Shown here: in pieces, positions 8,528 to 16,918 of the stretch
Layout of the letters: each line of letters begins with the position of its first letter
Position numbering within the stretch: position 1 is the stretch's first letter
Origin: Kineococcus aurantiacus
GTDB taxonomy: Bacteria; Actinomycetota; Actinomycetes; Actinomycetales; Kineococcaceae
Direction: 5' to 3'
DNA length: 64,000 bases
Assembly: GCF_013409345.1 (NCBI RefSeq)
Contig: NZ_JACCBB010000001.1
Location: forward strand, 1,426,001 to 1,490,000
Program-made: the position numbers and the translations under genes
The notes under the pieces: generated by a model
Seen by the model: the letters and a program-made list of their open reading frames with translations, nothing else
Database searches by the model: none
Told to the model about the DNA's origin: nothing

Positions 8528-9157
8528 ATGCGAGTGAGCGGGAACGAGCAGGGCGGCGCGGGTCTCGTGCGACGGCTGCGCGACACCTACGAGGTCCTGG
8601 CCCGCGAGGCCGCCAAGTTCGGGATCGTCGGCGCCGTCGCGTTCGTCACCGACTTCGGGGTCTTCAACCTGCTGCGCTACGCCGGCCCGGGTGGCGAGGG
8701 GGTCCTGCACGGCAAACCGCTCACGGCGAACGTCGTCTCGGTCGTCCTGAGCATCGTGGTGGCGTGGCTGGGCAACCGGTACTGGACGTTCCGGCACCGC
8801 CGGCGCGCCTCGGCCCCGCGCGAGCTGCTGCTCTTCTTCCTGATGAACGGCTTCGGGCTGCTCATCTCCCTGGTGTGCCTGGGGTTCACGTACTACGTCC
8901 TGGACCTGCGCGGTCCGCTGGCGTCCAACGTCTCCGCCAAGGTCGTCGGGGTGGCGCTGGGGACGCTGTTCCGCTGGTGGGCCTACCGCCGGTGGGTGTT
9001 CGTGGAGGAGCTGCGCGAGGAGGGCTGGCAGGCCCACCCCTCCCACGAGAGCGGTCACCCCGGGCACCCCGGGCACCCCGGGGCCGGTGAGCCGGTGTCA
9101 GCGGGGGCGCAGGTGGACGACGTCCGCCGCGGTCAGGCTCGTCCGGGCGCCGTCTGA
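8528..9157 (+). CDS. GtrA-family membrane protein
   Basis: Polytopic membrane protein (209 residues) of the GtrA family, thought to flip or present lipid-linked sugars for cell-envelope glycosylation. Seen: AAKFGIVGAVAFVTDFGVFNLL, VVSVVLSIVVAWLGNRYWTFRHRR (the family's NRxWTF signature), LLLFFLMNGFGLLISLVCLGF, and a last helix ending GTLFRWWAYRRWVF: four transmembrane segments. The C-terminal 45 residues are hydrophilic with an HPG triplet repeat, and their last 60 bases overlap the converging birA gene. In mycobacteria a gtrA gene also lies between purK and birA. The ATG at 8528 follows a G-rich stretch; GTG 8534 is possible. Confidence 0.88.
   Translation: MRVSGNEQGGAGLVRRLRDTYEVLAREAAKFGIVGAVAFVTDFGVFNLLRYAGPGGEGVLHGKPLTANVVSVVLSIVVAWLGNRYWTFRHRRRASAPRELLLFFLMNGFGLLISLVCLGFTYYVLDLRGPLASNVSAKVVGVALGTLFRWWAYRRWVFVEELREEGWQAHPSHESGHPGHPGHPGAGEPVSAGAQVDDVRRGQARPGAV
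9056..9082. repeat. Three tandem 9-bp repeats inside the GtrA tail
   Basis: Three perfect copies of CACCCCGGG encode three consecutive His-Pro-Gly triplets in the hydrophilic C-terminus of the GtrA-family protein. Copy number could vary by slippage without a frameshift. Confidence 0.85.
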
Positions 9158-9919
9158 GGTCCGCACCACCAGCCGGCCGTCGTCGTCGACGTCGAGGGCC
9201 TCCCCCTCCAGCGACGTCCCGTCGGGCAGCTGGGCCCGCACCTGCGCGCCGATCGTCGAGCTGACCGCGCGGTAGTCCGCCAGCGGGGACCGGCCCGCCT
9301 CCCAGTCGTCCAGCCGCAGCCGCAGCGCGCGCAGGTAGCGGCGCAGCACGGTGTCGCGGTCCCGGCTGCCCGAGCCCGCCAGCACGAGGGACGTGGCGGT
9401 CTCGACGGGCAGCTCGTCGGCGCGCAGCGAGACGTTGATCCCGGCCCCCAGGACGACCCGGTCGGGACGGGCCTCGCACAGGACGCCGCACACCTTGCCC
9501 GGACGGTCCGGGCCTGTGACGAGGACGTCGTTGGGCCACTTCAGCCCGGCCTGGACGCCGAGGGCGTCCAGGGCGTCGACGACGGCCAGGCCCGTGACCA
9601 GGGGCAGCAGGGACCAGCGCTCCGGCGCCGGGGTGGGCCGCAGCAGGACCGAGACGGCGAGGGAGGACCGCGGCGGGGCCGTCCAGGTGCGCCCGAGGCG
9701 GCCCCGGCCGGCGGCCTGGTGGTCGGCGACGAGGACCGCGCCGTCGGGGGCGCCGGCGTCGGCGAGCAGGTCGGCGTTGGTCGACCCGGTGCTCGCGACG
9801 ACGTCCAGCCGGCTCCAGCCGCCGGGGCCGACGAGCGCGGTGCGCAGGGCACCGGCCCGCAGCGGGGGGCGGTCGAGGTCGGACCAGGGGGACGGGGAGG
9901 GCTCGGTGGGCTCGCTCAC
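9098..9919 (-). CDS. birA: Biotin--[acetyl-CoA-carboxylase] ligase
   Basis: Monofunctional (group I) biotin protein ligase of 273 residues, which activates biotin as biotinyl-AMP and attaches it to the lysine of carboxyl carrier domains; the target here is presumably the carboxylase at 13470. Seen: STGSTNADLL, the biotin/ATP loop ADHQAAGRGRLGRTW, LKWPNDVLV, KVCGVLCEA, VVLGAGINV, and a C-terminal SH3-like domain (about residues 225-270). It has no N-terminal helix-turn-helix, so it is not a repressor like E. coli BirA. The GTG start has GGGAGG a few bases upstream. Its 3' end overlaps gtrA by 60 bases. Confidence 0.94.
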   Translation of the reverse strand: MSEPTEPSPSPWSDLDRPPLRAGALRTALVGPGGWSRLDVVASTGSTNADLLADAGAPDGAVLVADHQAAGRGRLGRTWTAPPRSSLAVSVLLRPTPAPERWSLLPLVTGLAVVDALDALGVQAGLKWPNDVLVTGPDRPGKVCGVLCEARPDRVVLGAGINVSLRADELPVETATSLVLAGSGSRDRDTVLRRYLRALRLRLDDWEAGRSPLADYRAVSSTIGAQVRAQLPDGTSLEGEALDVDDDGRLVVRTSDGARTSLTAADVVHLRPR

Positions 9920-9964
9920 GCCCCGATCCTCCCAGGCCGATTTCGCCAGGACGCGATCTTGTGG

Positions 9965-9983
9965 TGAGGTGAGGCTCCCCTGA
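9965..9983. promoter_or_regulatory. DtxR/IdeR-like iron box before the siderophore-binding gene
   Basis: The 19-bp sequence TGAGGTGAGGCTCCCCTGA matches the actinobacterial iron-box consensus TTAGGTTAGGCTCACCTAA at 15 of 19 positions and lies 24 bp before the GTG of the siderophore-binding lipoprotein. Such boxes bind Fe(II)-loaded DtxR/IdeR/DmdR repressors. A second box with a nearly identical core lies upstream of sdhCDAB at 53644. No regulator gene of this family is in the window. Confidence 0.7.
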
Positions 9984-10006
9984 CCTTCTCGACCCCGGAG
10001 ATCGCC

Positions 10007-11032
10007 GTGCCCACGACGCGCCGCACGCTGCTGGCCACCCTTCCCCTGATCGCCCTGGTGAGCGCCTGCGGCTCCTCGGAGCAGACCGCCGCCGACCCGG
10101 CCGCCACCGGCACGAGCACCGCCGCCGCCGGGGCGTTCCCCGTCTCCCTCACCCACGCCCTGGGCACCACCACCGTCGAGTCCGCCCCGCAGCGCGTCGT
10201 CTGCCTGGGCTGGGGCTCGCAGGAGGCCGTGTGGGCGCTCGGCGGGCAGGTCGTCGGGATCCCCGAGGTCACCTACGGCGGCCTCGACGACGGCACGCTG
10301 CCCTGGTGGGAGGGCCACTTCGACGCCGCCACCACGACGTTCCTGCCCAACCCCACGTCCGGGGACCTGCCCTTCGAGCAGATCACCGCCCTGACCCCCG
10401 ACCTGATCCTCGCCGTCTACTCCGGCATCACCGCCGACGACTACGCGACGCTGTCGAAGATCGCGCCGACCGTCGCCTACCCCGACCAGCCGTGGCTGAC
10501 GACGTGGCAGGACCAGGTGCGGCTCGTCGGGCAGGCCCTCGGCAGGACCGACGAGGCCACGGCGCTGGTGGCCTCCACCGAGGCCGACCTCGCCGACCGC
10601 GCGAAGACCTCCCCGGTGCTGGCGGGCAAGACGTTCAGCTACGCGTACGCCACCGCCGAGGGGCTGTCGGTCTACCTGCCCGGCGACCCGCGCGTGGACA
10701 TGCTGCACGAGCTGGGCCTCGTCGACGCCCCGGGCATCGCCGCGCTGGCGGCGCAGGCGTCGACGTTCTACGCCGAGGTCGCCAAGGAACGCGTCCGCGA
10801 CCTCGACTCCGACCTCGTCGTCGGCTACGGCGGGCTGACCCGCGACCAGCTGCTCGCCGACCCCGTCTACGCCACCATGCCGGCCGTCGCCTCCGGTGCC
10901 GTCGCCTGGCTCGACGACCCGACCCTGGTGACCGCCACGTCGGCCACGGTGCTCAGCCTGCCGTGGCTGCTGGACCGGCTCGTGCCGCTGCTGGAGACCG
11001 CCGCGCAGCAGGCTCCCGCGACCGGGTCGTGA
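10007..11032 (+). CDS. Iron-siderophore ABC transporter binding lipoprotein
   Basis: Extracytoplasmic solute-binding lipoprotein (341 residues) of the FecB/FepB helical-backbone family, which captures ferric siderophores for an ABC importer. Seen: a signal peptide with two arginines (TTRRTLLATLPLIALVSAC) whose lipobox Cys is about residue 21, a Ser/Thr/Ala linker, the opening APQRVVCLGWGSQEAVWALG, LTPDLILAVYSGI, IAPTVAYPDQPW, and a second lobe ending LDRLVPLLE. The GTG start has GGAG six bases upstream. An iron box at 9965 implies repression when iron is plentiful. No permease or ATPase gene is adjacent, so it must work with components encoded elsewhere. Confidence 0.88.
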   Translation: MPTTRRTLLATLPLIALVSACGSSEQTAADPAATGTSTAAAGAFPVSLTHALGTTTVESAPQRVVCLGWGSQEAVWALGGQVVGIPEVTYGGLDDGTLPWWEGHFDAATTTFLPNPTSGDLPFEQITALTPDLILAVYSGITADDYATLSKIAPTVAYPDQPWLTTWQDQVRLVGQALGRTDEATALVASTEADLADRAKTSPVLAGKTFSYAYATAEGLSVYLPGDPRVDMLHELGLVDAPGIAALAAQASTFYAEVAKERVRDLDSDLVVGYGGLTRDQLLADPVYATMPAVASGAVAWLDDPTLVTATSATVLSLPWLLDRLVPLLETAAQQAPATGS

Positions 11033-11048
11033 TCACTAGGGTCGTCCC

Positions 11049-12671
11049 GTGAGCGAGCAGCGGCGGGCGACCGCGGTGGACGAGGTGGCCGAGCGGTACC
11101 TGGAGACGGTGCTGCGGCTGCAGCCGACGGCGGCACTGAGCCTGGGGGTCCCCGACGCCGCCCCCGGGCTCGGGGACCGCTCCCCCGCCGGGCTGGCCGC
11201 CGTCGCCGACGCCCAGCGCGCCACCCTGCGCGCGCTGGCGGCGGCCCCTGTCGAGGACGACGTCGACCGGGTCACCGCGGCGGCCCTGCAGGACCGGCTC
11301 GGGCTGGAGGTGGCGCTGCACGACGCGGGGGAACTGCTGGGGGACCTCAACGTCATCGCCTCCCCCGTCCAGGACCTGCGGATGGTCTTCGACCTGCTGC
11401 CGACGGGCACCGAGGAGGAGCGGCGGGCCGTCGGCGAGCGCCTGGCCGCCGTCCCGGCCGCCGTCGCGGGGTACGTGGAGAGCCTGCGGGCCGCGGCCGC
11501 CGCGGGCCGGGTCGCGGCGGCCCGGCAGGTGCGGGCGTGCGCGGCCGAGGCCGGGCAGTACGCGACGGGCTTCTTCGGGCAGTTCGGCGCCGAGCACGGC
11601 GCGCCGGTCGCGGGAGCGGCTGCGGCGCAGGCCTACGGGGAGCTGGCCGGGTTCCTGGGCGAGGAGCTGCTGCCGCAGGCGCCGGCCGCCGACGCCGTGG
11701 GCCGCGACCGGTACGAGCTGTGGTCGCGCTACTTCACGGGGGCCGCCGTGGACCTCGACGAGACGTACGCGTGGGGCCTGGAGGAGGTCGCCCGGCTGCG
11801 CGCGGAGATGGCGGTGGTGGCCCGGCAGGTCACCGGGTCCCCGGACGTGGACGCGGCCGCCGCCGCGCTGGACGCCGACCCCGCCCTCGTCGTCGAGGGT
11901 GCGGCGAACTTCCGCGCCTGGATGCAGGACCGGTCGGACCGGACGGTGGACGCCCTGCACGGCACGCACTTCGACGTCCCCGAGCAGATCCGCCGGCTGG
12001 AGTGCCGGATCGCGCCCACCACCAGCGGCGGCATCTACTACACCGGCCCCAGCGAGGACTTCACCCGCCCGGGCCGGATGTGGTGGGCCGTCCCGGCGGG
12101 GCAGACGACGTTCTCGACGTGGCGCGAGGCCACGACCGTCCACCACGAGGGCGTGCCCGGCCACCACCTGCAGATCGGCCAGACGGCCGTGCGCAGCGAG
12201 GTGCTGAACCGGTGGCGGCGGCAGGGGTGCTGGGTCTCCGGGCACGGGGAGGGCTGGGCGCTGTACGCCGAACGGCTCATGCAGGAGCTGGGGTTCCTGG
12301 ACGGCCCCGGCGAGGTGCTGGGGATGCTCGACGCGCAGCTGCTGCGCGCGGGCCGGGTTGTGCTGGACATCGGGCTGCACTGCGGGCTGCCCGCCCCCGA
12401 CGGCGGCCCGTGGACGTACGAGAAGGCGTGGGCCTACGTGCAGTCGGTGTCGGGCAACCACACCGACGTGCTGCGGTTCGAGCTGGACCGCTACCTCGGC
12501 TGGGCCGGTCAGGCGCCGAGCTACAAGGTCGGCGAGCGGTTGTGGACGGCGCTGCGCGACGACGTGCGGGCGCGCGAGGGGGCGGCCTTCGACCTGCGCT
12601 CCTTCCACCGGCGCGCGCTGGACGTGGGGTCGGTCGGGATGGACGTGCTGCGCTCCGCGCTGCTGCCCTGA
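11049..12671 (+). CDS. DUF885 family putative zinc carboxypeptidase
   Basis: Cytoplasmic protein of 540 residues in the DUF885 family, whose fold and motif relate it to M32/M3-like metallopeptidases. Seen: the putative zinc motif HHEGVPGHHL (H366, E367, H372), then GHGEGWALYAERL around residues 399-409 with a second glutamate, then YEKAWAYVQSVSGNHTDVLRFELDRYLGWAGQAPSYKVG, a hallmark of the family (the tail Q-x-x-S-Y-K-x-G binds the C-terminal carboxylate in relatives). No signal peptide is present. A TAGGGT box (11037-11042) precedes the GTG by six bases, indicating leaderless expression apart from the lipoprotein gene 16 bp upstream. Substrate unknown. Confidence 0.85.
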   Translation: MSEQRRATAVDEVAERYLETVLRLQPTAALSLGVPDAAPGLGDRSPAGLAAVADAQRATLRALAAAPVEDDVDRVTAAALQDRLGLEVALHDAGELLGDLNVIASPVQDLRMVFDLLPTGTEEERRAVGERLAAVPAAVAGYVESLRAAAAAGRVAAARQVRACAAEAGQYATGFFGQFGAEHGAPVAGAAAAQAYGELAGFLGEELLPQAPAADAVGRDRYELWSRYFTGAAVDLDETYAWGLEEVARLRAEMAVVARQVTGSPDVDAAAAALDADPALVVEGAANFRAWMQDRSDRTVDALHGTHFDVPEQIRRLECRIAPTTSGGIYYTGPSEDFTRPGRMWWAVPAGQTTFSTWREATTVHHEGVPGHHLQIGQTAVRSEVLNRWRRQGCWVSGHGEGWALYAERLMQELGFLDGPGEVLGMLDAQLLRAGRVVLDIGLHCGLPAPDGGPWTYEKAWAYVQSVSGNHTDVLRFELDRYLGWAGQAPSYKVGERLWTALRDDVRAREGAAFDLRSFHRRALDVGSVGMDVLRSALLP

Positions 12672-12705
12672 CGCTGCGTCGTCACCGGGCGCGGGGGGGG
12701 TTAGC

Positions 12706-12750
12706 ATCGTTGTGACAACGCTGCCGTTGATCGCGAGCGTTGTCACAACG
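12706..12750. promoter_or_regulatory. Twin 13-bp palindromes, a candidate operator pair
   Basis: Two 13-bp palindromes, CGTTGTGACAACG (12708-12720) and CGTTGTCACAACG (12738-12750), lie exactly 30 bp apart centre to centre, on the same DNA face. With flanks they form a 17-bp perfect inverted repeat (12706-12722 with 12734-12750). They sit between the DUF885 stop and the maf start. Each arm being palindromic by itself suits cooperative binding of two repressor dimers better than a plain terminator hairpin. The binding protein is unknown. Confidence 0.65.
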
Positions 12751-12794
12751 ATCCGGACCCCCGGCGCCCACGGCGCGCGTGGAACGATGACGGC

Positions 12795-13421
12795 GTGACG
12801 TCGTTGCTCCTCGCCTCCGCCTCCCCCGCCCGCCTCGCGACCCTGCGCGCCGCCGGCCTGGACCCGGCGGTGCTGGTCTCCTCCGTCGACGAGCCCGCCG
12901 TCGTCGAGCGCTACGGGGTGACCGACCCCGAGGACGTGTGCCTGGTGCTGGCCAAGGCCAAGGCCGAGGACGTCGCGGGCGACGACGAGCGCCCCGAGGA
13001 CTCGCTGATCCTGGGGTGCGACTCCGTCCTCGCCTTCGACGGGCAGGTCCTCGGCAAGCCGGCCGACGCGGCCGAGGCCACGGCGCGGTGGGAGGCGATG
13101 CGCGGCGGCACGGGCGTCCTGCACACCGGGCACTGGCTCATCGACGACCGCGAGGACGGCTCGGGCGCCACGATCGGCGGGGTCGCGAGCGTCACGGTCC
13201 ACTTCGCCGACGTGACCGACGCCGAGATCGCGGCGTACGTCGCGACGGGTGAACCGCTGAAGGTGGCGGGCGCGTTCACGGTCGACGGGCTGGGCGGGGC
13301 GTTCGTCAAGGGCGTCGAGGGGGACCACCACGCGGTCGTGGGCGTCTCGCTGCCGCTCCTGCGCGACCTGGTCCGCGAGGCGGGGGTCGCCTGGACCGAC
13401 CTGTGGGCCGCGCGCGGGTAG
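12795..13421 (+). CDS. Maf-family nucleotide pyrophosphatase
   Basis: Maf/YhdE-type nucleoside triphosphate pyrophosphatase (208 residues) that hydrolyses non-canonical or modified NTPs. Seen: LLASASPARLATLRAAGL (the family S-x-S-P-R-R motif in a variant with Ala before Arg), SSVDEPAVVE, LGCDSVLAFDGQVLGKP with the catalytic aspartate, and the tail DGLGGAFVKGVEGDHHAVVGVSLPLL. The GTG start lacks a strong ribosome site. As in mycobacteria it is followed closely by the biotin-dependent carboxylase alpha gene (48-bp gap). The twin palindromes 45 bp upstream are the best candidate for control. Confidence 0.88.
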   Translation: MTSLLLASASPARLATLRAAGLDPAVLVSSVDEPAVVERYGVTDPEDVCLVLAKAKAEDVAGDDERPEDSLILGCDSVLAFDGQVLGKPADAAEATARWEAMRGGTGVLHTGHWLIDDREDGSGATIGGVASVTVHFADVTDAEIAAYVATGEPLKVAGAFTVDGLGGAFVKGVEGDHHAVVGVSLPLLRDLVREAGVAWTDLWAARG

Positions 13422-13469
13422 TCTCAGCCCTCCGCCCCGCTCCCGCCCTCGACTCCCCGGAGACGCCGC

Positions 13470-15353
13470 ATGACCTCCCCCGATCCGACCGCTGTCACGG
13501 GTCCGGTGACGAAGGTCCTCGTGGCCAACCGCGGGGAGATCGCGGTCCGCGTGGTCCGCGCCGCCCGCGACGCGGGCCTGGCCTCCGTGGCCGTCTACTC
13601 CGAGGGCGACCGGGACGCGCTGCACGTGCGCAGCGCCGACGAGGCGTTCTCCCTGGGCGGCAAGACCGCCAAGGAGACCTACCTCGACGGCGCCAAGATC
13701 ATCGAGGTGGCCCTGCGGGCCGGCGCCGACGCCGTCCACCCCGGGTACGGGTTCCTGTCCGAGAACGCCGCGTTCGCGCAGGCCGTCATGGACGCGGGCC
13801 TGACCTGGGTCGGCCCGCCGCCGGCGGCCATCGAGGCCCTGGGCGACAAGGTCTCGGCCCGGCACCTGGCGGCCCGGGCGGGCGCCCCGCTGGTCGCCGG
13901 GACGCCGGACCCGGTCTCGGGGCCGGAGGAGGTGCTGGCCTTCGCCGACGAGCACGGCCTGCCCATCGCCATCAAGGCCGCCTTCGGCGGTGGCGGCCGG
14001 GGCCTGAAGGTGGCCCGCGCCCGCGAGGACGTGCCGGAGCTGTTCGCCTCCGCGGTCCGCGAGGCCGAGGCCGCGTTCGGCCGCGGTGAGTGCTTCGTGG
14101 AGCGCTACCTGGACCGTCCCCGGCACGTGGAGACGCAGGTGCTGGCCGACGCGCACGGCGGGGCCGTCGTCGTCTCGACGCGCGACTGCTCGCTGCAGCG
14201 CCGGCACCAGAAGCTCGTGGAGGAGGCGCCCGCGCCGTTCCTGACGCCCGAGCAGGACGCCGAGCTGCGCCGCGCGTCCCTGGCGATCGTCCGCGAGGCC
14301 GGGTACGTCGGCGCGGGCACGGTGGAGTTCCTCGTGGCCGCCGACGGGACGCTGGCCTTCCTGGAGGTCAACACCCGCCTGCAGGTGGAGCACCCGGTGA
14401 CCGAGGAGGTCAGCGGCATCGACCTCGTCGTGGAGCAGTTCCGCATCGCCCGCGGTGAGCACCTGGGCTACTCGGAGGTCGCCACCCGCGGGCACTCCAT
14501 CGAGTTCCGCATCAACGGCGAGGACCCGAGCGCGAACTTCCTGCCCCGCCCGGGCAAGCTCACCCGGTTCTCGCTGCCGTCGGGCCCGGGCGTGCGCGTC
14601 GACACCGGCATCGACCCGCGCGCGGCGGCCGTCAACGGCGGGGTGGAGATCTCCCAGGACTTCGACTCGCTGCTGGCCAAGCTCATCGTGACCGGCGCGA
14701 CGCGCGAGCAGGCGCTGGCCCGCGCGGCCCGCGCGCTCGGCGAGTTCGTCGTCGAGGGTGTCCCGACGGTCATCCCCTTCCACCGCACGGTCGTGACCGA
14801 CCCGGCGTTCGCGGCGACGAGCGCGGAGGGTTTCACCGTCCACACCCGCTGGATCGAGTCCCCCGAGTTCGACACCTCGAAGATGCCCGGCTCCGGTGCG
14901 CTGGAGGCCGGCGGTGAGGGTGCGCCGCACCGGGAGACGATCGTCGTGGAGGTCGCCGGCAAGCGCCTGGAGGTCTCGATCCCGGTGGAGCAGCTCAACG
15001 CGCAGCTGTCCCGGGCGGGCCAGGAGATCTCCCGCGCGGGCGTGGCGACGGGGGCGGCCGTGGCCCGGGCCTACCGGTCGGCGACGCACCGCGGCGGCCG
15101 CAAGGGCAAGGCCGGCGGCGGGTCGGCGGGGAACCCGAACGCGCTGGTGACGCCCATGCAGGGCACCATCGTCAAGATCGACGTCGCCGAGGGGGACGTG
15201 GTGGCCGAGGGCGACCTCGTCGCGGTCCTGGAGGCGATGAAGATGGAGCAGCCGCTGCTGGCGCACCGCGCGGGCACCATCACCGGCCTGACCGCCAAGG
15301 CCGGCGACACGACCACCACGGGCGCGGTGCTCTGCGAGATCGTCGACGCCTGA
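13470..15353 (+). CDS. Acyl-CoA carboxylase biotin-carrying alpha subunit (AccA3-type)
   Basis: Alpha subunit of an acetyl/propionyl-CoA carboxylase (627 residues) that joins biotin carboxylase and biotin carrier domains; it carboxylates biotin with ATP and bicarbonate and supplies AccD-type beta subunits for malonyl- and methylmalonyl-CoA. Seen: [14 protein letters not shown], the ATP-grasp loop [11 protein letters not shown], the catalytic segment [18 protein letters not shown], then a linker (about 450-545) and the carrier domain with the biotinylation motif EAMKMEQ at Lys591. The ATG has CCGGAGA upstream. Beta subunit genes, normally near birA and maf in mycobacteria, are absent from this window. 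Confidence 0.93.
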   Translation: MTSPDPTAVTGPVTKVLVANRGEIAVRVVRAARDAGLASVAVYSEGDRDALHVRSADEAFSLGGKTAKETYLDGAKIIEVALRAGADAVHPGYGFLSENAAFAQAVMDAGLTWVGPPPAAIEALGDKVSARHLAARAGAPLVAGTPDPVSGPEEVLAFADEHGLPIAIKAAFGGGGRGLKVARAREDVPELFASAVREAEAAFGRGECFVERYLDRPRHVETQVLADAHGGAVVVSTRDCSLQRRHQKLVEEAPAPFLTPEQDAELRRASLAIVREAGYVGAGTVEFLVAADGTLAFLEVNTRLQVEHPVTEEVSGIDLVVEQFRIARGEHLGYSEVATRGHSIEFRINGEDPSANFLPRPGKLTRFSLPSGPGVRVDTGIDPRAAAVNGGVEISQDFDSLLAKLIVTGATREQALARAARALGEFVVEGVPTVIPFHRTVVTDPAFAATSAEGFTVHTRWIESPEFDTSKMPGSGALEAGGEGAPHRETIVVEVAGKRLEVSIPVEQLNAQLSRAGQEISRAGVATGAAVARAYRSATHRGGRKGKAGGGSAGNPNALVTPMQGTIVKIDVAEGDVVAEGDLVAVLEAMKMEQPLLAHRAGTITGLTAKAGDTTTTGAVLCEIVDA

Positions 15354-15383
15354 CGGTCCCCCGCCGGAGCGCCCGCCCCAGGA

Positions 15384-15430
15384 GTGCTCGACCGCCGGAG
15401 TGCTCGATCAGCGTGATCGAGCGCTCCGGC
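15384..15430. repeat. Intergenic 16-bp-period repeat, cluster 2
   Basis: Degenerate copies of the GTGATCRAGCAC 12-mer at 15384 (inverted, 9/12), 15400-15411 (inverted, 11/12) and 15413-15424 (direct, 11/12). The first two start 16 bp apart, the same period as in the clusters at 936 and 33626. The last two copies make the terminator stem between the carboxylase and lpdA. Confidence 0.7.
15394..15430. terminator. Bidirectional terminator hairpin
   Basis: Stem 15394-15410 with 15414-15430 (17 pairs, one G-U) around a GCG loop, between the converging carboxylase and lpdA genes; built from the repeat family described at the same place. Confidence 0.8.
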
Positions 15431-15449
15431 GGCTGAGCACGCCTCGGGG

Positions 15450-16889
15450 CTACTCCCCCATGACGTGCAGCTGCCGCGCCGCCTCGGCGATCGACCCCGA
15501 CAGCGAGGGGTAGATCGTGAACGCGTGCGCGACGTCGTCGACGTTGAGCCGCTTCTCGACCGCCAGGGTCACCGGGAAGATCAGCTCGCTGGCCCGCGGG
15601 GCCACCACCACACCACCGATGACGGTGCCGGACCCGGTGCGGCAGAACAGCTTCACGAACCCGTCGTGGATGCCGAGCATCTTGGCGCGGGCGTTGGTCG
15701 CCAGCGGCAGCTTGACGATCTCCCCCTGCGCCTCGCCGGAGTCGATCTGCGCCTGCGTCCAGCCGACGGTCGCGATCTCCGGGGAGGTGAAGACCGTGGA
15801 CGCCACCGAGCGCAGCCTCAGCGGCGCGACGGAGTCGCCGAGGGCGTGCCACATCCCGATGCGGCCCTGCATGGCCGCGACGGAGGCCAGCGGGAACACG
15901 CCCGTGCAGTCCCCGGCCGCGTAGACGCCGCGGGCGGAGGTGCGGGACACCTTGTCGGTCTCGACGTGCCCCGACTCCGACGTCCAGATGCCCGCCTCCT
16001 CCAGCCCCAGGCCGGCGGTGTTGGGGACCGCGCCGACCGCGACGATGCAGTGCGACCCCTCCACGGTGCGCCCGTCGGACAGCGTCACGACGACGGTGTC
16101 GCCGTGCCGCTCGACCTTCTCCGCCCGGGACCGGGACAGGACGTCCATGCCGCGGCGGCGGAACACCCCTTCGAGGACCTCGGCGGCGTCGGCGTCCTCC
16201 CCGGGCAGGACCCGGTCGCGGGAGGAGACGAGCGTGACGTGGGCGCCGAGCGCGTCGTAGGCGTTGGCGAACTCGGCGCCCGTCACACCGGACCCGACGA
16301 CGATCAGGTGCTCGGGCAGCTCGGTGAGGTCGTACACCTGCTTCCAGGTGAGGATGCGCTCGCCGTCGGGCTGGGCGTCGGGCAGGACCCGCGGGCTGGC
16401 GCCCACGGACAGCAGCGTGACGTCGGCCTCGACGCGCGCACCGGCGTCCTCGCCGTCGCGCACGACGATGGTGTGCGGGCCGTCGAGGGCACCGGAGCCG
16501 GACAGGATCCGCACGCCCTCCTTCTCCAGCCGGGCGCGCACGTCCGCGGACTGGGCGGCCGCGAGCGCCTTGACGCGGGCGTTGACGCGGCCGAGGTCGA
16601 CGGTGACGGCCCCGGCCGGTTCGGTGTCGGGTGCGCTGCCGCCGGGGAAGCGCACCCCCAGCTCGGAGGCGCCGCCGACGGTGGCCATGAGCTCGGCGGT
16701 GGCGATGAGCGTCTTGGACGGGACGACGTCGGTGAGGACGGTCGACCCGCCGAGGCCGTCGCGCTCGACGACGGTGACGTCGGCGCCGAGCTGGGCCGCG
16801 ACGAGGGCCGCCTCGTACCCGCCGGGCCCGCCGCCGAGGATGGCCACCCGGGTCGCGTTGTTGACTGAGGACGCACTGGTGGGACTCAC
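15450..16889 (-). CDS. lpdA: LpdA-type NAD(P)H quinone reductase
   Basis: Flavoprotein of the pyridine nucleotide disulfide oxidoreductase fold (479 residues), matching mycobacterial LpdA (Rv3303c), an NAD(P)H:quinone reductase linked to oxidative-stress defence. Seen: the FAD site VAILGGGPGGYEAALVAA, the NAD site LIVVGSGVTGAEFANAY, GVYAAGDCTG, and the dimer domain. The redox disulfide of true lipoamide dehydrogenases is missing: GLGGSTVLTDVVPSK has Thr50 and Val55 at the cysteine positions, and the catalytic His-Glu pair is replaced by Tyr and Gly in FTIYPSLSGS. So it cannot reduce lipoamide by the classic route. Start GTG; AGGGGAG lies just upstream. Divergent from the GGCT gene. Confidence 0.88.
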   Translation of the reverse strand: MSPTSASSVNNATRVAILGGGPGGYEAALVAAQLGADVTVVERDGLGGSTVLTDVVPSKTLIATAELMATVGGASELGVRFPGGSAPDTEPAGAVTVDLGRVNARVKALAAAQSADVRARLEKEGVRILSGSGALDGPHTIVVRDGEDAGARVEADVTLLSVGASPRVLPDAQPDGERILTWKQVYDLTELPEHLIVVGSGVTGAEFANAYDALGAHVTLVSSRDRVLPGEDADAAEVLEGVFRRRGMDVLSRSRAEKVERHGDTVVVTLSDGRTVEGSHCIVAVGAVPNTAGLGLEEAGIWTSESGHVETDKVSRTSARGVYAAGDCTGVFPLASVAAMQGRIGMWHALGDSVAPLRLRSVASTVFTSPEIATVGWTQAQIDSGEAQGEIVKLPLATNARAKMLGIHDGFVKLFCRTGSGTVIGGVVVAPRASELIFPVTLAVEKRLNVDDVAHAFTIYPSLSGSIAEAARQLHVMGE

Positions 16890-16918
16890 ACCCCCATGCT
16901 CCCCTACCCTTCATCTCC

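Noticed and set aside
10953-15266. Very long minus-strand frame (about 1437 codons) opposite DUF885, maf and the carboxylase
   Set aside because: It lies antisense to three well-supported genes, has no recognisable domain and an Arg/Gly/His/Asp-rich composition typical of stop-poor antisense frames in high-GC DNA.
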